A stretch of DNA of 64,000 bases from Tretioscincus oriximinensis (taxonomy: Eukaryota; Chordata; Lepidosauria; Squamata; Gymnophthalmidae): assembly GCA_022410635.1 (NCBI GenBank), contig JAJVDF010000504.1, positions 400,141 through 464,140 on the forward strand. Direction: 5' to 3'. Below are positions 9,906-21,418 of this stretch, in pieces (position 1 is the first letter of the stretch; the number at the start of each line of letters is the position of its first letter). The position numbers and the translations under genes were made by a program. The notes beneath the pieces were generated by a model. That model saw only the letters and a list, made by a program, of their open reading frames with translations, was not told the origin of the DNA and searched no databases.

Positions 9906-10900
9906 CCAGGTATTTATAGGAAACTGTATGGGAGATGACAAAGCATATGCAAAAGTGATAAAGTGATGAATTGCAGGTTAGAGAAACAGGTAAATAGCAG
10001 AAACTAATCCTCTTATGTGAAAAAATCCCTGGGGCAACAAGAGGCAATGTCTGGTAGAGAATGAATCAAATACTTAACAGGTTTCATAAAAATGTATAAT
10101 TGGCCAGGAAACCATTATCTCTGTTAAGTCCTTTGTGGATGGCTTGGAACTTATGAATGTTTTCAAGTTGTGCTGCTTCTCTTTCAAATCTTCCTTTGAA
10201 AGAGAAGATTTGCTCAAGTTGACTTGTGAATTAAAACCACCGTCTTGCACACGTGTGTTTATTTTTACGTGGTTTTAATTGATCCTAAACCAAGGTTTTT
10301 TGGTATGTTTCAAAGAGAATAATTAGAGCTTAGTTTTTGCCTGTGCCTAGTACCAGGAAAGGAGGAAGAAGGGAAGGGAGTGTCTCGTGCTTTGGCTTAA
10401 TATAGAGCTCTTTTGGAAATGCCCCGTCTTGCCTTCTCTCTATGGAAATCCTGCCAACAGTGTATACGCGCTCCCTTGGCAGTACATATGTTCAGCGTTC
10501 TGCAAGGCTTCTTGCTTCCCCGATGAAACACTCCGGGCTCTTTGAATCATGGCACAATTGCCAAGGGGACTGAAAAAGCCACCTACCCTTCCCAGGTGCA
10601 GCATGTTCAACGAAGCTCTAAACTGTCAGCCAGGGGAAAAGAAATCAACAAAGAAATCAACAACTACACTACCAAGGGATGCAAAACTCACTTAACATCA
10701 GAGCCATTGCAAATTATTTCAAAATCTTCAAAGGTTTTCCACAAGCATCTATTTTACCATTTCCCTTGAAATTTCAGCTTTACAAGAACTCCAAAGAAAT
10801 GTCTATAAATGCCTAAAGTTTTGTTATGCATAGGAAAAACATCCTTAAATGTCTCAGAAGGGCTGCTGGGTTTCAGACAGATTCAACTGCATTTGAATAT
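9906..10900. other. Unique sequence with one perfect hairpin
   Basis: No gene seen; the 75-codon frame at 10542-10769 has no support. Confidence 0.4.
10176..10207. repeat. Perfect 13-bp hairpin
   Basis: Arms CTTCTCTTTCAAA and TTTGAAAGAGAAG around a 6-base loop TCTTCC. No association with a gene or repeat was found. Confidence 0.7.
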
Positions 10901-10903
10901 CTT

Positions 10904-11960
10904 AGAATCATAGAATAGAATCAGAATCCTAGAGTTGGANGGGACCTCCAGGGCCAACCCCTTGCTCAATGCAGGATTCACCAAACCATAATGGACAGAC
11001 GACTGCTCAGCCTCTCTTTGAAGACTCCCAGTGAAGGCGAACTCACCACCTCCTGTGGCAAACTGTTCCCCTGGTTTATCACTCTGACGGTTAGGAAGTT
11101 TTTTCTGATATATAATCTAAATTTCCTCCCTTGCAGTTTCATCCCCTTGTTTCTAGTCCTTCCATGTGCCAAGGAGAACAGTGTTGATCCCTCTGCTCTG
11201 TGAAAAGCCCTTCAGGTATTTGTAGGCAGCTATCAGGTCTCCTCTCAGTCTTCTCTTTTGCAGACTAAACATCCCCAGATCCTTTAACCATTCCTCATAG
11301 GAATTCATGGTTTCCAGACCACACACCATCCTCTCATACACAAAACTCTCTTTTGTACTTGCTCTAGTTTATCAATATCCTTTTTAAATTGGGGGCTCCA
11401 GAACTGAACACAGGATTCCAAGTGTGGTCGTACCAAAGTCCTGTAGAGAGGAATAATTACTTCACATGAATGAGATTCTGTGCCCCTCTTGATACATCCC
11501 AGGATTGTTTTTGCCTTTTTGCAGCTGCTTCACACTGTTGACTCATGTTTAATCTGTGATCTACCAAAACACCCAGGTCTGTCTCACCTGTGCTGCTGCT
11601 CAGACATATTCCTCCCATTCTATATGTGCTGTTTTCATNTTTTTTGNCCAGATGTAGGATCTTGCATTTCTCTCTTTCAAATACCATTGTTAGTTTCAGC
11701 CCATTGTTCAAGTTTGTCTAGATCTTTCTGAATCCTATCTCTATCTAGTTTTGTGTCACCACCTAGTTTTGTGTCATCAGCAAATTTGATGTTTTCCTTC
11801 AATTCCTTCATCTAAATCATTTATAAATATATATGTTAAATAGCACTGGGCCTAGGACAGATCCTTGTGGCATCCCACTTGCAACCACTGACTTCCACTA
11901 TTTGATTACGATCACTAAGCTAGTTTTGTCAATCCCAGACTTGACCATTTTTTGCCCAGA
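10904..11960 (-). pseudogene. Long CR1-B copy, minus strand
   Basis: About 1.05 kb, one of the two longest CR1 copies here. Read on the minus strand it runs from the part upstream of the ORF2 C-terminus (the GATACACAAAACTAG-type stretch near 11750) through SSSTGETDLGVLVDHRLNMS, then [19 protein letters not shown], to the octamer tail at 10904-10930 (AGAATCATAGAATAG). Several frame breaks and ambiguous bases. A 40-bp phrase (GCCCAGANGTAGGATCTTGC) occurs at 11647-11668 and again at 11954-11974, suggesting a small internal duplication. Confidence 0.85.
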
Positions 11961-12265
11961 NGTAGGATCTTGCATTTCTCTCTATTAAATACCTTTAAAT
12001 GCTGGATTATGGGGTTATTTTTTTTGTCTGTCACTTCTACCAAGACATCCCCCTGAAGATACAATTCCGATAAAACCATAATAACATTGGAATGAATGAA
12101 GAGTTCTGATGAGTCAGGCTACAAACCATATAATCCAGCATTATGTGTCACCAGCGTTGCCATAATCTAAACGTTCAAAACCAGGATGCAATTTAGAAAT
12201 TAGACCATTTTCTCAACATTAGTGTCATATATCTGTGATTTGTGAGGGGAAAGAGTGACAGGAAG
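11961..12265. other. Unique sequence
   Basis: No recognised feature. Confidence 0.35.
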
Positions 12266-13161
12266 AGTACACNTAAGCGTGACTGGCTCTGCCTCCTGTA
12301 GTTGCTTTGGCAGAATCTGCCCCCCTTTTCCTCTTAGCCCAGATGGACCCCGCCTGTGTTTGGGGGCTGGTGTCATGAATCACAGGCTGAAGGCATCTGC
12401 ATTCCTCTGCTGCCCAGCAACTTCTGCAAGTCAATTCACTGGGACTAGGCAGCAAGCNAAACCTGGCCTGGAGAGCACACCTTATCTGCGCCATGCCCTA
12501 ATTCCTCCTTGTGAGCTGTACACAAACAATCCAAGGTCAGAGACAGGGAGGAAGCCAGAAGTGTCCGAAACAGTCCAAGGTCAATACATGGCAAGAAAGC
12601 TATCAGGAAAGCTGGNCACACTAACACAAAACACACACGTTGTCTCCAGCAAATGCTGGCAGGCTCAGGATGGCTTAAATAGCATCTTCAGACTACCATT
12701 TCTGCAAAAGACGCTTTGATCTCCTAAGCTCTGCCTGTTGCTTTCTGCCTGTTAGAAATTCTTTAACCCTATTCAGCCTGGAACTTCCCCTTGCTCTTCC
12801 TCCTGTTCAATCTCTGGGGAAACACCTGACTGCTGGGACAGGTGTGTCTGCTGGGAGTCTTCCTCAAGCTCCGGGCCAGAATCCTCCTCCAGACCGGGCC
12901 TGGCTATGACAGCTGCTGCTACCTAGAGATGGTTTGGCTGAGCTGAGGAGGAGGCAAAGAGACGACGATGCCCTCGATTCCATCAGGCAGCATCAATGTC
13001 ACTATCATCAACCCCAGAGGGGANGGCACTCTCCTCTTCCTCCCACCTCCTCTTCTTCGCCTCAGCTGAACCATCTCCAGGCAGCAGCTGGGCTAAGAGA
13101 AAAAGCAGGTAGATTCTGCCAAAGCAACTTCACGAGGCAGAGGCAGCCACACTTGTGTACT
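12266..13161. mobile_element. Foldback element, about 896 bp, with ~70-bp inverted arms
   Basis: Left arm 12266-12343 (AGTACAC, then GGCTCTGCCTCCTGTAGTTG, then CCTCTTAGCCCAG) is the inverted, imperfect complement of the right arm 13090-13161. A second, inner inverted pair lies at about 12918-12955 and 13060-13100 (GATGGTTTGGCTGAGCTGAG and CCTCAGCTGAACCATCTCC). The GC content is higher than the surroundings. No coding frame with a recognisable product. It abuts a truncated SINE-1. Confidence 0.65.
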
Positions 13162-13292
13162 AGCCCCACCTACTTCACAGGGTGTCTGTTGTGGAGAAAG
13201 CAACAAAAGCTATGTACGCCTATGGTTGGCCGCCCTGAGACCTTTGGGTATAGGGTGGGATATAAGTACAAATAAATAAAAATAAATAAATA
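13162..13292 (+). mobile_element. SINE-1, 3' half
   Basis: Starts abruptly at AGCCCCACCTACTTCACAGG in the middle of the SINE body and ends in (AATA)n. The head is missing and is not found on the other side of the adjoining foldback element. Confidence 0.8.
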
Positions 13293-13367
13293 CTAAGCCT
13301 GTCGNTTACTCCACACAGAAATCACAGATTTATGATTTTTGGCACGGACTCCTTCATATAATCCTGG

Positions 13368-13681
13368 TGTTAGGTACCTATGTTTTTTGCTCTCTCTTTA
13401 TTTACCTTCTCCTTTGGTCTTTTGAATTACTTCAACCTCCAGCGGGAAGCCTTCCAATGGGAACTTTAGCTGTCCTCATTGGTCTGTGTCTGCCCATAGG
13501 TGAAGTTCTGCTCTCCTTTATAATGTAGTCTCTCATTTCGCTTTCTGTTCTACCTCTTTAGTTACTACTGAAGTTAACTTCTGACTTCTGGCCTTATTTC
13601 TGGACTGAGCCTTTGAATAAATATCCTTCAATGAAACTGCTTACCTTCTCGTTCCTGGATTGAAGCTCTACATTCCTAACA
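13368..13681 (+). mobile_element. LTR-T, solo LTR, 314 bp
   Basis: Starts TGTTAGG and ends CCTAACA, flanked by the 5-bp duplication CCTGG (13363-13367 and 13682-13686). Contains TTTATAATG, a likely TATA element (about 13519-13527), and AATAAATAT, a likely polyadenylation signal (about 13616-13624), in the right order for an LTR on this strand. No primer-binding site or internal region follows, so it is a solo LTR from recombination. Sister of 25367-25630. Confidence 0.85.
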
Positions 13682-13686
13682 CCTGG

Positions 13687-14150
13687 ATTGTCCATGAAAT
13701 CCGTGCAATATAGCAACCCTATCAAGAATGCCCTTTCCAAAGGGAATCTTTGTAATGACAAAGAGAATCACTTGGAAGGCACTTTCTGCCTCTGTAAATG
13801 GAAATGGGTGCCTTCCTTGACCCTCAGAGACACCCAAAAGCCACAGACGGAATCCCAAACAAATGCACTACAGGAGATCTAGTATGAACTTCGGTGGTAT
13901 GAAAAAGAAGAAGAGTTGGTTTTACATTCCATCTTTCTCAACCCAAGGGGCCTCAAAGTGGGTTTTTTGTTTTTGTTTTTTGAGCAGTCTGGAACAAGGT
14001 GATATTAAATGTTCCAGCTGTGTTTTTTAAAAGCTTTTAAGAAGATTGTCGAAANTGCACAGGTGTAGTTTTGGCTGATTGTTGCTGGGGACCTTTGGAA
14101 TTCTTGCAAATAAAATTCTAGGATCATATTGGAGAACCATTGCTTATCTG
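13687..14150. other. Unique sequence with a small SINE-like scrap
   Basis: GAAGAAGAGTTGGTTTTACA at about 13908-13927 and GGGGCCTCAAAGTGGG look like a reversed SINE tail. No gene seen. Confidence 0.4.
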
Positions 14151-14159
14151 GGAGTCTAT

Positions 14160-14545
14160 ACAGTTTATTTATTTATTTATAACCCATCCTATACCCAAAA
14201 GTCTCAGGGCGGGGAACAGTGAAATATCAACACAAAATGAACAGATTAAAAACAGTATAAAAACAATATCTAAAAGTGGGGACAAAAATGAACATTCTCC
14301 TCGGACAAAGGTGCGTCTTCAAGGAGATTCCGTCAACAATGATANCGGATGCACCTTGAGGGGGAGACTATTCCGTAGACGGGGGCAACCTCCGAGGATG
14401 CCCTACCCTGGGTTCCCACTTCACTGGCTGTTGAAAGGGGTGGTAGAGACAAGAGGGCCTCCCCTGCAGATCTTAAGGCACGGCCATGTTGGTATCAGAG
14501 AAGGCCTTCCTTTAGGTATTTGGGGATTGAATGAAAAGGACTAGA
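14160..14545 (-). mobile_element. Repeat D, minus strand
   Basis: The LINE-like tail lies on the left as (TTTA)n then AACCCATCCTATACCCAAAAG, followed by GGTGCGTCTTCAAGGAGATT and GAGGGGGAGACTATTCCGTAG. Shared with 21690-21955, 29284-29400, 45072-45262 and the longest copy at 48288-49400. No coding frame recognised. Confidence 0.75.
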
Positions 14546-15230
14546 AACTCCAGTTTCTATGGCCACACTATAAGCAATTGAAGCATGCTGTATGTACATT
14601 TTCTTTTTCCTGTCTATAAGAACCCTGCACATTTTTCTAGGCATGTAGTAGAATATAATTTTCTTCCATGGTCTCCAAGTGCTACTGCCCCCCTTGCTGG
14701 ACATAGCAGAATATAGTTATATATAACTGTGCATTCTGTGATCTTTATTGTTTGCGAAGCATACAGTTCACCTGGTTTTAGTCATATTCTGGTTGGACTC
14801 AAAGCACAACACTAGACTGGCTCAATGAAAAAAGATTTAGATTAATTCTTGAAAGTCAAGGCAATTGATGGCAGGAGGATATATTCTGAAGGCCAGCTGC
14901 TGAAAGACTTCAAGCTGACCAAACTCAACACCCACATCCCTGCTTGCAGGCAATATTATGCAGCTGGTAGACCACTAAGGCTGGATTGCCGAGTCCATGG
15001 ATCTGATCTAGTGAGACATTTCTTATGCTCCTATCAGCTAGAAGGAATGATGAGCAAAAATCTGACCAGGGAAAGAAATGGAGAAAGAGGGTGGAGGGGT
15101 GAAGACATGGAGCCAAGGCATGGAGGGTGTAGGTAGATGGAGGCAAGTGAGAGAAGGGTCAAGAGCCCATTTAATNACAGTTATGCAACAAGCTTATTCT
15201 GATAGTTAATGACATAATTCAGAGGTGAGA
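14546..15230. other. Unique sequence
   Basis: A frame of 95 codons at 14849-15136 has no domain or splice support. Nothing else recognised. Confidence 0.35.
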
Positions 15231-15231
15231 A

Positions 15232-15436
15232 GGAACAGCCTCCGGGATGGAGCAACAGGCAGGACTCTTGAAATACCATTTGCAGGGAGTCACGAACAGG
15301 AGCAGCATATTTTGCTTTCCTCTGTTCGGACTGCCCAGGTGCATCTGGTGGGCCTCTGTGTGACACAGAATGCTGGACTCGATGGGCTGTGGCCTGATCC
15401 AGTATGGCTCTTCTTATGTTCTTATGTTCTTAACAG
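15232..15436 (+). mobile_element. CR1-A 3' tail
   Basis: GAACAGCCTCCGGGATGGAG to TGTTCTTATGTTCTTA; only the last 200 bp of the LINE. Confidence 0.88.
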
Positions 15437-16214
15437 TGTTAGTTGCATCAATGGTTTTTTAAGGTCCCCACAGATTCCTCTCAGGGGACAGGAAGGTCAG
15501 ATTCCATTTTCGTCTGCAAGATCCCCCACATTTTGAACATTTGGAATAGAAAAGCGAACTTGCTCAGCCAATGTTTGCATTTGATTCCAAACTTGGAACA
15601 GAATGCAAAATACGTTCTCATCACTTCCCATGCAAGCCGTGGTAATTATTGTATTTAACTGAGGAAAAATCCAACTCAATCAAAATTACATTGTTGATCC
15701 ATAATACTTCCTACATAAAAATACATGCAGTGTATTTGTTCTTTCAAAGTAATGAAATCACAGCTAAGCACACATCCACAAGTACTCCTTAAGGTTTTCA
15801 GAATGAAATTCTGAAGGCTCAATTCCAAATAACACAGCCATTATTTTCCACAAAAAAATATTAGACAACCTTAAATTAAAGATGGGAAGATGTCCCAGTA
15901 AAGGTCAGTGTACTCGGACGCTCATAATTTTCTTTAAATTGAGGGAAGTAGAGTATTACTTTCAGAACTGTTTCAGAAGTTTTTAGGAATCTTCAAATGC
16001 CATTTGTCCTTATCTACACTTGTGGACTTTCATGTGNAGTTTCCATTGGCTGCAGGGGCCTCTGTACGTCCTCAGCCCATCAATGCCAGACTTGAGTCAA
16101 CCTGAGAGTTATAATATTGAGCCTTTGGAAGAGGGGAATAAATGGAGACTTGGGAACGTGGTAGCAGCTTTTTAAAAGTTTGTCTATCTTCTGGGTCTGA
16201 ACTTCATCCTGGAC
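15437..16214. other. Unique sequence
   Basis: No gene or repeat recognised. Confidence 0.35.
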
Positions 16215-16690
16215 CATCNAGAAATCCATCCTAGGACCCATTTATACCCTTGGTGCCCATAAACCAGTCTAGCCCTGTCTTGAAGCTATCCAAGCTGTTA
16301 GCTACCACCACCTCTTCAGGAAGTCAGTTCAAGGAGGGCCCCGTAGTCCTAGTGTTGTGTGATAGAGAAAACATTTTTTCTCTATTCATCCTATCCATCC
16401 CATGCATGATTTTGTAGACTTCAATCAGATCATCTTTCAAACATCGCTTTTCAAGGTTGAAGAGGCCCAGACGTTGCAGCCTGACTTCATAAAGGATTTT
16501 GCTCCAGACCCTTGATCCTTCTTGTTGCCCTTTTCTGCACCTTCTCTAGTTCCACAATATCCCTCTTGAAATCCGGTGACCAGAACTGAACACAGGATTC
16601 CAAATGTGGCCTCACCACAGATTTATAAAGAGGCAAAACAATATTTGCTGACTTGTTTTCAATTCCTTCCCTAATTATCCCCAACATNGA
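16215..16690 (-). pseudogene. CR1-A ORF2 C-terminal fragment, minus strand
   Basis: Minus-strand reading gives MLGIIREGIENKSANIVLPL, then [20 protein letters not shown] and VELEKVQKRATRRIKGLEQN: the post-reverse-transcriptase part of CR1 ORF2. The 3' UTR begins on the left but the octamer tail is missing, so both ends are truncated. Non-functional. Confidence 0.85.
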
Positions 16691-17430
16691 ATTTGTCTCT
16701 ATATTCTCACTCCAAGTCTGACTGTTAGAGAGATATAGTTCACTAACTTCACATATTCTAAAGATTTGCTTCTTAAATCAGTTTTGGAAACATGGATTTT
16801 GAAAATGTGCCTTTAAAATGGAAGCTGAAAGAATGGGAAACTTAACAAACAGGAAGAACTGTTTCTTGAATCAGTTTTTTTATATAGTTACAAGACATGC
16901 AATGGAACCAATAAGCAAAATACTAGAAATTCCTTGATTGCAAAATGAATAAGCCTGGTAGTAAATTCTGCTGGCCATACATCAACTTTAAAGTGTGGCT
17001 AAAATAAAACAGAGTAAGAATAACAAACACATATTTTGCCTTTAACTCCACCCATTCTAATTAANTTGTACTTTCAACAATACTCACTACATTCCTTAAT
17101 TCATTCTACACTTATTTTCTCCTTCAGCTGTTCTCATTTCTCATGAAAAAACCGGGACCACACGGTCCAATTAATATTAAGTACCAGCATAATGGTAATT
17201 ATCAAGTGCATTTAATTACATCTGTTTTAGTGAATCTCCTCTTCTTCAAAACAGCAATTTGCACATAATTGCTGACTCCACTCCTACCAAGCAAGATGAC
17301 AATTAATTCATCACAGGAGTTTCCAACCAGCCTGGTGAAAGTTTTCTTTCTTTTTTCTGCCTCAGAAACATCAGTTTTGTATATTTAGTATCAATTAGCT
17401 GGCTTTGACAAAGAAACAAATTAAAATAAA
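16691..17430. other. Unique AT-rich sequence
   Basis: No recognised feature. Confidence 0.35.
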
Positions 17431-17435
17431 GCTTT

Positions 17436-17636
17436 TTTATGATAAAAAGCACAGCAAATGCACCAGAAAGCTCTTTTCCCTCCTGGTAGCCAAAGCAAAC
17501 AGAAGACGCATCAAATGTGATTCCCCGTCTGATAACACGATGCTCTTGATCTGTATATTCTTCAGGGTCTAACAAGTTATCTTGGAAATCATCATCCAGA
17601 TGTTTATGCTTTCCATTATCAGCAAAGCTACAATTG
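17436..17636 (-). other. Anonymous open frame, possible exon remnant
   Basis: Minus-strand frame of about 67 codons. It has a non-repetitive, acidic composition unlike the surrounding chance frames: KHKHLDDDFQDNLLDPEEY, then TDQEHRVIRRGITFDASSV, then CFGYQEGKELSGAF. A possible splice acceptor TTCCAATTGTAG lies just upstream (about 17629-17640), but no good donor follows (only GGTGCA), and an in-frame stop precedes it. The product is not recognised. It could be one exon of an unidentified gene, an exon remnant, or chance. Confidence 0.2.
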
Positions 17637-17639
17637 GAA

Positions 17640-17840
17640 ACTTGCAACTACAATTACAGAGCAATTCAAAGCATTATACGGTTTTTATGGTCCAGGAGTG
17701 CATATGAGGCTCCTTGCTTGTTGGTTGTCANCATTCTACAGCAAGCTAAATTCTGTTCAAATGCAACCAGCTTAGAGATGTGCAAAAGAAGCCGTGTGGG
17801 AAAACCTTCCATGGCCACGGCCACATGCACATTTTAATTC
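17640..17840. other. Unique sequence
   Basis: Nothing recognised apart from the possible acceptor noted for the preceding entry. Confidence 0.3.
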
Positions 17841-17844
17841 AGCT

Positions 17845-18655
17845 TTNTGGGAACCAAGAGCTTCCTGTGACCGAGCAAGAAAAGGATCTTGGGGTGTTGG
17901 TGGACAATTCAATGAAGATGTCAATCCAGTGTGCAGCAGCAGCAAAAAATGCAAATTTCATGTTGGGGATAATTAGGAAAGGAATCAAAAACAAGTCAGC
18001 AAATGTTGTTTTACCTCTTTATGAATCTGTGGTGAGGCCACATTTGGACTCCTGTGTTCAGTTCTGGTCACCACATTTCAAGAGGGATATTGTGGAACTG
18101 GAGAAGGTGCAGAAAAGGGCAACAAAAATGGTCAAGGGTCTGGAGCAGAATCCCTTACGAAGTCAGGCTGCAACATCTGGGCCTCTTCAGCCTTGAAAGA
18201 AGACGTTTGAGAGGTGATCTGATTGAAGTGTACAAAATCATGCATGGGATCGACAGGGTGAATAGAGAAAAAATGTTTTCTCTCTCACACAACACAAGGA
18301 CCAGGGGGCCCTCCTTGAAACTGATGGGCAGAAAAGTGAGAACAGACAAAGGAAAGTATTTTTTCACCCAGAGGGTCATCGGCCTGTGGAATTTACTTCC
18401 TGAAGAGGTGGTGTTTCAAGACAGGACACCAAGGGTATAAACAGGTCCTAGGCTGGGTGTCTGGATGCTGCCTCCAGGATGGAGTGACAGGCAGGACTCC
18501 TGAAATGCCATTTGCAGGGAGCATATTTTGCTTTCCTCTGTTCAGGCTGCCCAGGGGCATCTGGTGGGCCTCTGTGTGGGACTGAAGGCTGGACTAGGTG
18601 GGCTGTGGCCTGATCCAGTATGGCTCTTCTGATGTTTTTATGTTCTTATGTTCAG
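17845..18655 (+). pseudogene. CR1-A, best copy: ORF2 C-terminus plus full 3' UTR
   Basis: The clearest CR1-A copy. It reads EQEKDLGVLVDNSMKMS, then [60 protein letters not shown] and RVIGLWNLLPEEVV, that is the ~200 codons following the reverse transcriptase domain, with one frame change near 18150-18165. The 3' UTR ends GATGTTTTTATGTTCTTATG (about 18633-18652). The catalytic domain and endonuclease are absent (5' truncation), as is usual for CR1. An ambiguous base at 17847 and the frame change make it a pseudogene. Confidence 0.88.
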
Positions 18656-19137
18656 CTTCAGTCTACATTCAGAGTGAGAGAATGCATCATCAGCATGGTA
18701 CTTTCTAATTTGGAAAACCGATCTTTGCTGCTGTGATTTTCCATTCTAGAAGTGGATTGGAGCTGGATTGAAACTTAGGTGTGACCAGAAGTATGTCCCT
18801 AGATGTTTGATTTTAAGGTTGAGTAACACATACTAATGATNTGTGCTATTTAAGGGGATTCAGGGTATCTGTGTTCTTTATTGCTTTTCACACAATCCGA
18901 AAGTTCAAACAAAAAATAGTTATTGGAGGCCCAGTTTTAATTGCCCCTGAACAAAACCTGAAGCCATCAAGAATGTGCTTAGGAGCCTAATGGTTTTGCG
19001 TTTCAGAGCTAACTCCAAATTACCTCTTTTGCATTTGGCAAAGGGGGTGGACGGATAGGAACCGTGTTACTAAGATATGTGCCCGTTATGTTTTAGGTTT
19101 GCCCCAAAGATATCCTTAATTGGGTTCCTGAGCACCC
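18656..19137. other. Unique sequence
   Basis: No gene or repeat recognised. Confidence 0.35.
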
Positions 19138-19703
19138 CCATAAATCCTGGGGTGTATTAAGAGGAGCCTAGAATTTTGATCACGTNAAGTAATTATTCCT
19201 CTCAACAGCACTTTGGTGAGGCCACACTTGGAATCCTGTGTTCAGTTCTGGGGGACCCGATTTCAAAAGGACATTGATAAACTAGAGAAAGTACAAAAGA
19301 GAGTTACAAGGATGGTCCTATGAGGAACGGTTAAGGGATCTGAGGATGTTGAGTCTGCAAAAGAGAAGACAGAGAGGAGACCTGGTAGCTGCCTACAAAT
19401 ACCTGAAGGGCTTTTCACAGAGCAGAGGGATCAGCCTTGTTCTCATTGCCACATGGAAAGACTAGAAACAATGCGATGAAACTGCAAAGGAAGAGATTTA
19501 GATGAGAGATCAGAAAAAACTTCCTAACTGTCAGGGGGATAAACCAGGGGAACAGGCTGCCACAGGAGGCGGTGAGTTCACCATCCCTGGAAGTCTTCAA
19601 ACAGAGACTGGACAGTTATCTGTCTGGGGTGGTTTAATGAATTGAGCAGGGGATTGGACCCAATGGCCCTAGAGGACCTTCTAAGATTCTATGATTCTAG
19701 ATT
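19138..19703 (+). pseudogene. CR1-B ORF2 end and 3' tail
   Basis: From CCTGGGGTGTATTAAGAGGA through CACTTTGGTGAGGCCACACT and TTTAGATGAGAGATCAGAAA to a single tail octamer pair (TTCTATGATTCTAG). A deletion of about 30 bp follows GAGTTACAAGGATGG compared with sister copies. Dead fragment. Confidence 0.85.
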
Positions 19704-20115
19704 AACTTAACCGACAGTTTTATCAATTCTCTACTGTATCTGCAATAAAGCAGGTTTTTTTTTTTTTTCAAAATAGCAGTTTAAAGGAATTTTGTACATT
19801 TTTTCTCTCATTACTCCATGTTTTTTGGGTATGTGGGCTGATTGCATGAGAAGCAGTGAGATTTCGCCCCTTGCTGGGAGGTGGGGATGGAAGAAGGGAT
19901 GTTGTTTGAGTAGCCAGCTCTGGAGTTTTTGTTTGTTCGTTCATTTCACATCCTGATTGAAGGTACTGAGCACCTATTGGGGGAAAGTTTCGCAACTGTG
20001 AGATAATGAGAAACTCAATTTTGTGTTGGAACGTTGCAAAGACCCTGTACCCCAGTTTATCAGTAAAACATGGTTTTAAGGTGTGATGTATAGATGTCAC
20101 CTTAAAGCCTTACTA
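19704..20115. other. Unique sequence
   Basis: A minus-strand frame of 110 codons (19768-20100) shows no domain and is probably chance. Confidence 0.35.
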
Positions 20116-20710
20116 AGGCTACGTTCACACGACTATTTTATGCCTCAGTTATAGCAACATTATGACGGTCACGTCATACGTGTTAAGCGCGCATCAGTAA
20201 AACCTCCGCTATAAAGGCAATTTACTCCGCTATTTCTCAGATATTCTGACATTATTGCGGAGAACGTCCGAAACCTCGTAGCCAATCCCCTTCCTCTCCC
20301 GTGTGACCATTATTAGTGCGAGAGACAGGAGGGGAGAGATGACAGGAGGAAGCGCCACCATCTTGCTTCAGCAGGGAAATCTGCCCGCCTATTCGCCCAG
20401 CCAGCCCTCTGTCTGCTTTTGGAGGGTTCCTGCCTGGAGATCAGGTCTGAGAAAGGAAGGGGAACATGGACAGACGTCCTGTCAACCTCCCCAACTCCTC
20501 CTCAGCAGCCCCCCAAAGNAGGAAACCTCCAAAAGCACATGGAGGGCTGGCTGGCCCCATCCATACGCAGCCTGCGCTGGACAGGGAAAAGCAAATGGCT
20601 GCGTTCTGCCTGGGCTCTGTGTTGATGGGGCTGGCAGACCTCCATGTGTTTTTGGAGGTTTCCTGCTTTGGGGGGCTGCTGAGGAGGAGGTGGAGAGCCA
20701 CCTAAGGCAT
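20116..20710. mobile_element. C-type palindromic composite
   Basis: Begins TAAGGCTACGTTCACACGA, the terminus shared with 22245, 30737 and the complement of 63285. Contains a strong inverted repeat: left arm about 20488-20575 (CTCCTCAGCAGCCCCCCAAA, AAACCTCCAAAAGCACATGG) and right arm about 20612-20697. Between the arms is the J-like motif GGCCCCATCCATACGCAGCC. Frames on both strands across the arms mirror each other and are not genes. Confidence 0.65.
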
Positions 20711-21038
20711 TGTCCTTAATTAAAAGATAGCAGGTTACAACAGTCAGATCCATCAGGCATGGAGAATAAAAAGAAATAAGAAGAATGATATAATCATGTC
20801 AGTGCTCAGTAGTTAGCTTGAGGACAAACCACTGGATTCTCCCAGAGGAGGAACCAGATACCGGCAGAGCAAAGCCTGGAGTTTGAAAGTCATTGATATT
20901 CTACAACAGGTCAGGTGGAAGAAGGACAACGCTAGGCAGACTAACACTGCAGTTAGACCTCTAACCCACACATATGCCATCTTTGTTGGGAAACGTATGG
21001 TTTGNCTCAAGTTAGGAATACTTCAGAATTAAAAATCA
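20711..21038. other. Unique sequence
   Basis: Nothing recognised. Confidence 0.3.
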
Positions 21039-21418
21039 TAAGAACATAAGTTCATAANAAGAGCCATCCTGGATTGGGCCACAGGCCACCTAGTCCATCC
21101 TTCTGTCCCACACAGAGGCCCACCAGATGCCCCTGGGTAGTCTGAACAGAGGGAAGCAAAATATGCTCCTGTTCATGACTCCCTGCAAAAGGTATTTCAG
21201 GACTGATGCCTAGCAATACCCTTGTTGCCCATAAACCTGCCTAATCCTGTCTTGAAGCTATCCAAGCTTTAGCTACCACCACCTCTTCAGGAAGTCAGTT
21301 CCACAGGACGATGACATTCTGGATGAAAAAAATACTTTCCTTTGTTTGTTTTCACTTTTCTGCCCATCAGTTCCAAGGAGGGCCCTCTGGTCCTAGTGTT
21401 GTGTGATAGAAAAAGCAT
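21039..21418 (-). mobile_element. CR1-A 3' end, minus strand
   Basis: Tail CATAAGAACATAAGTTCATA, UTR with GCCACAGGCCACCTAGTCCA, then the ORF2 end (CAAGGAGGGCCCTCTGGTCC). An internal deletion removed about 60 bp of the UTR after AGGTATTTCAGGACTGATGC. Confidence 0.85.

Noticed and set aside
17780..18440. Host gene for the 138- and 128-codon frames
   Set aside because: The translation is the CR1 ORF2 C-terminus, followed by a CR1 3' UTR and tail.
19768..20100. 110-codon minus-strand frame
   Set aside because: No domain, unique sequence, no splice signals; probably chance.
20303..20753. Overlapping frames on both strands (up to 138 codons)
   Set aside because: They mirror each other because of the inverted repeat in the C-type element.
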